64,000 nt of DNA from NCBI RefSeq assembly GCF_021155765.1, contig NC_060114.1:9109501-9173500 (forward strand), read 5' to 3'. A program made the translations under genes and the position numbers. Every line of letters starts with the position of its first letter. The first letter of the stretch is position 1. This document shows, piece after piece, positions 59,062 to 64,000 of this stretch. The notes under the pieces are model-generated. The model was given only the letters and a program-made list of their open reading frames with translations. It made no database searches and was not told where the DNA came from. The DNA comes from Diprion similis (Eukaryota; Arthropoda; Insecta; Hymenoptera; Diprionidae).

Positions 59062-59500
59062 TCATCTGCATTTTACTTTTGTTATTACCGCGCATTATTG
59101 ACTGGAGCTTCTTAAGCAGGATGAAATTATCCTTGACTATTCTCGCCTGCCTTTCAGCCTCCAGCTGCCTCTTTTTGGCATCAAACTTAATGTGTGGTCT
59201 TACTGTCGGCGGAATCACGTCAACCACAGATGTGGCACTTTTTACCTGCAATAATACGACGGATTGAAAAAAATAAATAATGACGGCAGAGGCTTTGAAA
59301 ATATCTCTCAATGCGAAGAAGAAAAAATATGAAATGCACCTGTCGTTGAAGACTTTGTAGGCAGTCTAATTTGAATTTACAGTCCCTTATGGAGCCATTG
59401 ATAGAGATTAGAAGCTCATACTTACTCTAGCTCGATGATATTCGTATGTTTTCCGTTGACACGGCGTAACGAATTCGTGACAGGTTTTGGTAGATTGCAT
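59057..59500 (-). CDS. CFAP97-domain (KIAA1430/hemingway-like) protein, CFAP97D type
   Basis: Two coding exons, 59426-59500 and 59057-59245 (87 aa), joined in phase 0 at GCTAGA|GTAAGT...GCAG|GTAAAA. The joined sequence ...KTYEYHRAR|VKSATSVVDVIPPTVRPHI... carries the family signature: a basic run, VVD-X-X-PP, a Pro-His near the centre, then the helix KKRQLEAERQARIVKDNFILLKKLQSIMR. This domain occurs in CFAP97, its short vertebrate relatives CFAP97D1/D2 and Drosophila hemingway, all needed for axoneme assembly or upkeep in sperm and cilia. The protein is shorter than vertebrate CFAP97D1, so a further 3' exon is possible, though the stop and adjacent poly-A signals argue for this end. Confidence 0.75.
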
Positions 59501-60404
59501 TTTACACTGCCTGTAGCTTCGACGACTAGTTTGACGGCTTCCACTTCTAGCCACAACTTTTAAACGAAATCGTTACCTAAGTAACCTACGTAAGTACGGA
59601 AGAACTATTGTACGTGCAGGGTATTGATCGAAATCAAACTACTATAAACAGCAATCTTGACATTCTGCCAGCGTATTCTGGAAAGGTGAATAATTCGTGT
59701 ATGAACGAGCTGCTTTGAAATTCTGTATTACTTGGTACATCGTGTTTCGTTCTACATGAATAATTGTTATAAATATTAAGGTTTGTCGGGTGTAATAAAA
59801 CTTGGCCGCAAATATATGCGACTCATAAATTTTGGTATTTAAAATTTCACTCAAGGAAGTCGCGCATCTCTTCGTCGCCGATGGTAGCGGCTCGTTGCGA
59901 CGTTTGCAGGAAGTTCGAATCGCAGCGGTGATGGGTGGTCCTCAGATATTTCCCCTGAACTATAAAAATAATATAGAACGTGCCGTGGTGGGGGTACGGA
60001 GAAAGAGATAGCTCGGAGGTGATGTGCTATCTCTTTGTACTAGCTACTGCGCATGCGTGGGACAGCTAAACAAAAGTGAATTGTCACTGATTTACATAGA
60101 ACTTATACTACTTTACGATAGCAAATTCGTGTGAAAGGGGCTTTTTGAAAGACTGTACCGGTGCAAGAGAGACAACACTTCACCGCCGAGCTATCTCTTT
60201 TTCTCTCCGGGCAGTGAGCCGGGCAGGATCGTGGTGTGGATATTTCTCTATGAGGGAGTTCATGAACCACGAGTGAGCCCACGCTTAGAGCATATACAGT
60301 AGTACAGGCCCGACATTACCAAAAATTTCGAATCTCTGGACGCATTTTTATTGCATGAAATAATAATAATCAGTATAGAAATTCACTGCAATTCGTTTGT
60401 CACA
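59501..60404. other. Divergent spacer between CFAP97-like gene and MED11
   Basis: Contains the promoters of both flanking genes and an inverted-repeat pair around 59997-60209 (listed separately). No gene recognised. Confidence 0.5.
59997..60209. repeat. Inverted repeat with nested hairpin
   Basis: The segment 59997-60026 matches the reverse complement of 60176-60209, sharing AAGAGATAGCTCGG and GGTGA with small changes. Within the left arm, AAAGAGATAGC at 60002-60012 is followed after 13 nt by its exact reverse complement GCTATCTCTTT (60026-60036), giving an 11-bp stem. It may be a small non-autonomous element or a structured transcript in the MED11 promoter area. Confidence 0.6.
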
Positions 60405-61076
60405 ATGACACCGCCAATGGAGAGAATCCAGATTTTAGAATCAATCGAAAAGGACATAATTATATGTTTACAGAGTGCAGGTAAGTCTATCGGCAATAAT
60501 TACAACACCGAGCATAACCTCCAATCTGTCACTGTAATTTCACCCGCAACTCAATTCACGCTATGAACCAATTGTCCCTTTCGTAAGCACATTACTTCGT
60601 TTTATTCAAATTTGTGAAACCTGTTCATTATCCCAGGTCAAGCATTTGTCGAGTTGAGTAAGGAGAAGTCGAGCCTCAAACAGGCTGAAAGTCAAACCCA
60701 CCAATTCCTTAAGACTCTGGCACATGTGGAATCAAAACTGAGCGAGCAAATTCACTACCTGACCCAAGTGTCGACAGGTAATACCGAAATTCTAAAATAT
60801 AGCAGTATAACCAATCAAATAGAACATAATCAACCGCTGCTACTCTTATGTATTGTCAAATTGACAGGTCAACCACACGAAGGGTCAGGATACGCCAGTC
60901 AAAAGGTTTTACAAATGGCATGGCACAGACTGGAACATGCACGAAGCAGGGTCAACGAGCTCGAACGAATAAAGAACAAACACCTACACGGCCGAACAGT
61001 CGCCAGATCTTCGCAGCCTCAAATGCTGTCCAGTATTTCCCTACAGCCCTTATCACAGTCTGCCGCAAATCCATAA
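60405..61076 (+). CDS. MED11: Mediator of RNA polymerase II transcription subunit 11
   Basis: Three coding exons: 60405-60480, 60637-60777 and 60868-61076 (141 aa; human 117). Both introns are phase 1 and split Gly codons. An in-frame Met lies 18 codons upstream (60351), but MTPPMERIQILESIEKDI is the usual family start. Diagnostic stretches are [55 protein letters not shown] and QMAWHRLEHARSRV. MED11 pairs with MED22 through a helical bundle in the Mediator head module and helps to recruit TFIIH and polymerase II. The C-terminal tail after residue 115 is Ser/Gln-rich and specific to this lineage. An AATAAA lies at 61138-61143, 62 nt beyond the stop. Confidence 0.95.
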
Positions 61077-61137
61077 ATCTTGTGTATCGCCTAGACCAAT
61101 ATTTAAAAACACTAGCCCACATTCACACTATTGTTCC

Positions 61138-61143
61138 AATAAA
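61138..61143 (+). terminator. MED11 poly-A signal
   Basis: Canonical AATAAA 62 nt beyond the MED11 stop codon. Confidence 0.6.
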
Positions 61144-62179
61144 TGATGTATGCAATTTTCATGTAGTTGTATCTGGCAAATTTCTATCGCTGCGATATCT
61201 ATATTACATATTAATAATACAAGCATAAGACACGCAATCCAGCGTTTGATTATAATCAATCGTTTTAAGAGCTATTTTATTTACACTATATTTTATTATT
61301 ACAAAATAGTTTTTGTTCGTTTCCTCATTACTTTCTCTCCTTCCGTGTATTTTAATCTCATGTTGTAGGATAATAAGAGTTGAGTCATTTGTACATCAAT
61401 CTGGAGTTAGAATTTTTCACTAGGGGACAACCTGAACGAGGGGCTCTACCATATTGTAGTGGTACATACGTACCTCGGCTAATTCTATGAGTAATATAAT
61501 AATAACAGAACATACTCGACCATGCACGCTGAAAAAATGCAGTAATACCTACAGGCAGGATGTTCCGTGCACTGATCTAATCGCAAGCACTCACAGATAT
61601 TGTTCTGTCTGGAAGAAAAAATCAAAAGAATAATCCAGTACCCAGATTCTAGGTGATCCGCGGAGCAACTCGTCGACTTGATAATGACATGTTTGATTTG
61701 CAGGTAGAACTCTGCACACAAGTATAGAACTCTTATCGACTGAGGCGACGAGTCTTCACTAACTCACGCATAGTACTCACTATCTAATATTGCCTTAGTT
61801 GAAGTAAGATTGTTCATAGATCAATCGGGATTTCAGTTAATTGTTTAGTTTAGATCGATTGGCGGGGAATTACGATCGCGATATTTGCAAATGCTGGGTT
61901 TACTGATCTGGACCTTTCTACTACAAATTATTCCCACAATCTTTCTAATCTCTTTTACCTTCCTGCAACCATTACCCTCTATCCCTCTTTTCCCGATTCG
62001 ACGAGATTAAAGATTGTCACAAGTATTTTCTTAATGATTACTCCAAATTTGGTATTATGCACTTCATGAACAGGGACACTATTCTCACAAAATTCCAAGC
62101 ATGCGATCTTACAATACACATGACTTTCGAATTTTTCGATCTCCACCCCCTTAGAAAAAAGTTTGGGTAAAATTACATT
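61144..62179. other. Convergent spacer between MED11 and beta-PIX
   Basis: Likely 3'UTR of beta-PIX and spacer. AT-rich; no separate gene or RNA recognised. Confidence 0.5.
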
Positions 62180-63797
62180 TCAGGACACAGAAGCATCCAT
62201 GACAGCGATACTGCGTTTCACAGTGGCAGCTAAGGAGAGGCGAGACTTCCTTTCATCATCGAGTTGTCTCGTTAGAAGCACCATTTGCGACTGCAGGTCG
62301 ACTATCTGTTCCTTCAGAGTATTAACCGTCTCCGATAAACTCCTGAAAATGAAAATAATAGAAAACACGCTCCAACGATGAGGGATTATTCTATTGTCGA
62401 CAGAATATCCCAATTTTTGACTGGCAATTAGAATGCTTTGGTAATGAAAATTAATGAGCGGATAAAACGACCTCCGATTAAACATGCCAACTAAGGTGAG
62501 CATAATCACTTATGAACGAGTTTTTAACACACAAGCGTCGATCGAAAGAGATGGTTCCCAAATACAGCTGTGGATTAAGATTAATTATAAGAAGCTTAGT
62601 AAAAACGTTACGTTCTATTCAGGGCGTTTGATGACTTATCCACACAGTATGACGAGAAATAGCCTTTGTTGTTGTTGTTGTGGTTTTTTTTTTCTTTATT
62701 AATAGCAAGAAACGAACAAATCGCAGGATTACATACCTGTTCTCACTTCCATCCCAATTTCCAACTCTATTATGCATTATCGACATTCTATCGCAAGCTT
62801 TATGGACCGCTTCGCATTCTAGCATGGCTGAAATTTATATTATTACCATTATTAACAGCCTGCCACACCTGCGGAGATACCGGCGCGTCCCATCATGCGA
62901 ACGTGTAGATAGGAGAGAACCACCGCTTGCGATCGATTATCAAAGAGTTTTGTAAACCAGGTGTGTTTGAAACTTGCAGATTCTACCAAATACTACTCGT
63001 TTGATATTGAAAACAGAAAGAGGTTGCATTAAGGGTGGGTAGTGTGGCGTGATGTGTGCTGATTACGAGCGATGAAAATAACTACCATGCAAGTTAAAAT
63101 AACAATAAATATTTAACCGCTTGAACATGACGATACCATTGCACAAATTTGCATAAAAAATGCACCAAACATCGGCCGAAAGAAAATAGCAGCAACTTGA
63201 AATATTGACATGTAATCCAGGGCAGTGGTATTCAAATGTATTCATTCCCATAATACCAATCTTCACCATCCAACGAATAGACTTCACCAGTAGTGCGCAT
63301 GCATATACCACCCTTAATGAAAGCTGTACTAGATTTATTCTTTTTTTTTTTTTTATTAAAAAAATAAAAATCAAAATGATCTACATTTCATCAAGTGGAA
63401 GTAACAGTTTATTGTTAGGCGTTAGGCTTGAAAAACTTACCAGAGTGCACCGTGAGTCGAGTATTAACAGTGGCACAGTAGCCTTCTATAACTCTCAATA
63501 TGATGGCATCCTCCTCGAACATCCGCTCATCTGTGAAGAAGAAGACAAGGAGAACTAATTGAGTTTGCTCTATGCTTGAGTCTCCAGTTAGCGTATATTC
63601 GTGAATGTTAGTTGGTACTTACTACCGATTCGCATCGAACCGCTGGGGTCCAATAGGTCCGTCTTGCCAAAAGTTTTGCAGGAGTACAGAGGAGGGGCTG
63701 GTCGCAGCGAAGCGATTGACCAGGGCGATTTAATTCCCGGAGGAAGACAGCCCTCCACCCCCATCCGTGGTTGTTTTCCATTCAGAAGTGGACTCAC
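62180..63797 (-). CDS. RtGEF: Beta-PIX / RtGEF (Rho guanine nucleotide exchange factor 7), C-terminal exons, partial
   Basis: Four terminal exons: about 63623-63797, 63441-63530, 62737-62827 and 62180-62342, together about 172 residues; the SH3, DH and PH domains lie beyond the right edge. Evidence for the family: SPWSIASLRPAPPLY, then a Ser/Asp-rich linker, then ERMFEEDAIILRVIEGYCATVNTR, which matches the GIT-binding region of PIX proteins. The last exon is a heptad-patterned coiled coil (LSETVNTLKEQIVDLQSQMVLLTRQLDDERKSRLSL) equivalent to the PIX trimerisation helix. Splice phases agree across all junctions. PIX proteins activate Rac/Cdc42, bind PAK and GIT, and act at focal adhesions and synapses. 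The end (VMDASVS) lacks the PDZ-binding tail of mammalian beta-PIX. The left boundary of the first listed exon (acceptor CACCAG|GTGAGT) is uncertain. Confidence 0.85.
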
Positions 63798-64000
63798 CTG
63801 GTGCACAAAAATTGAATCGTCAAGCAAACGCGACAGACTCCAACAAATAATCCGCGGCTTAGGCCGTTGTCTCAGGTCTCAAATGCGAACCAATCGTGGT
63901 CTGTTGCGTTTTTCATCGATCATTGAACACAGATCTTCGAAACTCAAATTGTTACATGGATGAAAAACTGCTGATGGACTACGCTTAGTATAAGCAATAC

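Overview
The window is nuclear DNA of an animal, most likely an insect. Genes are split by short GT-AG introns, intergenic DNA is AT-rich with many microsatellites, and gene content is metazoan (MED11, NDUFA2, PDIA6, beta-PIX, DCUN1-like). A hymenopteran such as a sawfly or wasp is my guess from the look of the proteins, but the sequence alone does not prove it. All gene models below were built by hand from splice phase and protein family resemblance.

Layout. 1-11,100: three tandem minus-strand paralogues of a secreted lipocalin-like protein with a hydrophobic C-terminal tail; the first is cut by the window edge. 13,289-14,798: a plus-strand DCN1-like neddylation factor. 17,390-20,254: two tandem minus-strand paralogues with a Gln...Cys...Asp-x-His arrangement like that of the C76 class of deubiquitinase. 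20,600-21,083: NDUFA2. 21,890-24,738: a HAD phosphatase (PUDP/Gs1-like) with two interchangeable 219-nt copies of its cap-domain exon. 26,946-28,668: the ER disulfide isomerase PDIA6, with a textbook ER-stress element in its promoter. 30,523-30,980: an unrecognised small type I membrane protein.

31,638-57,500 is dominated by a satellite: about 77 head-to-tail copies of a 312-bp monomer (about 24 kb), followed by 1.8 kb of decaying copies on the right only. The array shows higher-order structure, including a near-perfect 4,991-bp (16-monomer) tandem duplication. Every monomer carries a dyad with 19-bp arms. Because 312 is a multiple of 3, long open frames run through it on both strands; these are almost certainly not genes.

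57,908-63,797: LRRC23 and a CFAP97-domain protein (both axoneme-linked families, same strand, 84 nt apart), then MED11 on the plus strand, and the last exons of beta-PIX/RtGEF on the minus strand running off the right edge.

The genes are mostly unrelated housekeeping loci. Functional groupings are the lipocalin cluster, the deubiquitinase-like pair and the ciliary pair. The most interesting signals are the higher-order, dyad-bearing satellite, the paired deubiquitinase-like genes, the duplicated cap exon of the phosphatase and the composite ERSE/ERSE-II upstream of PDIA6.
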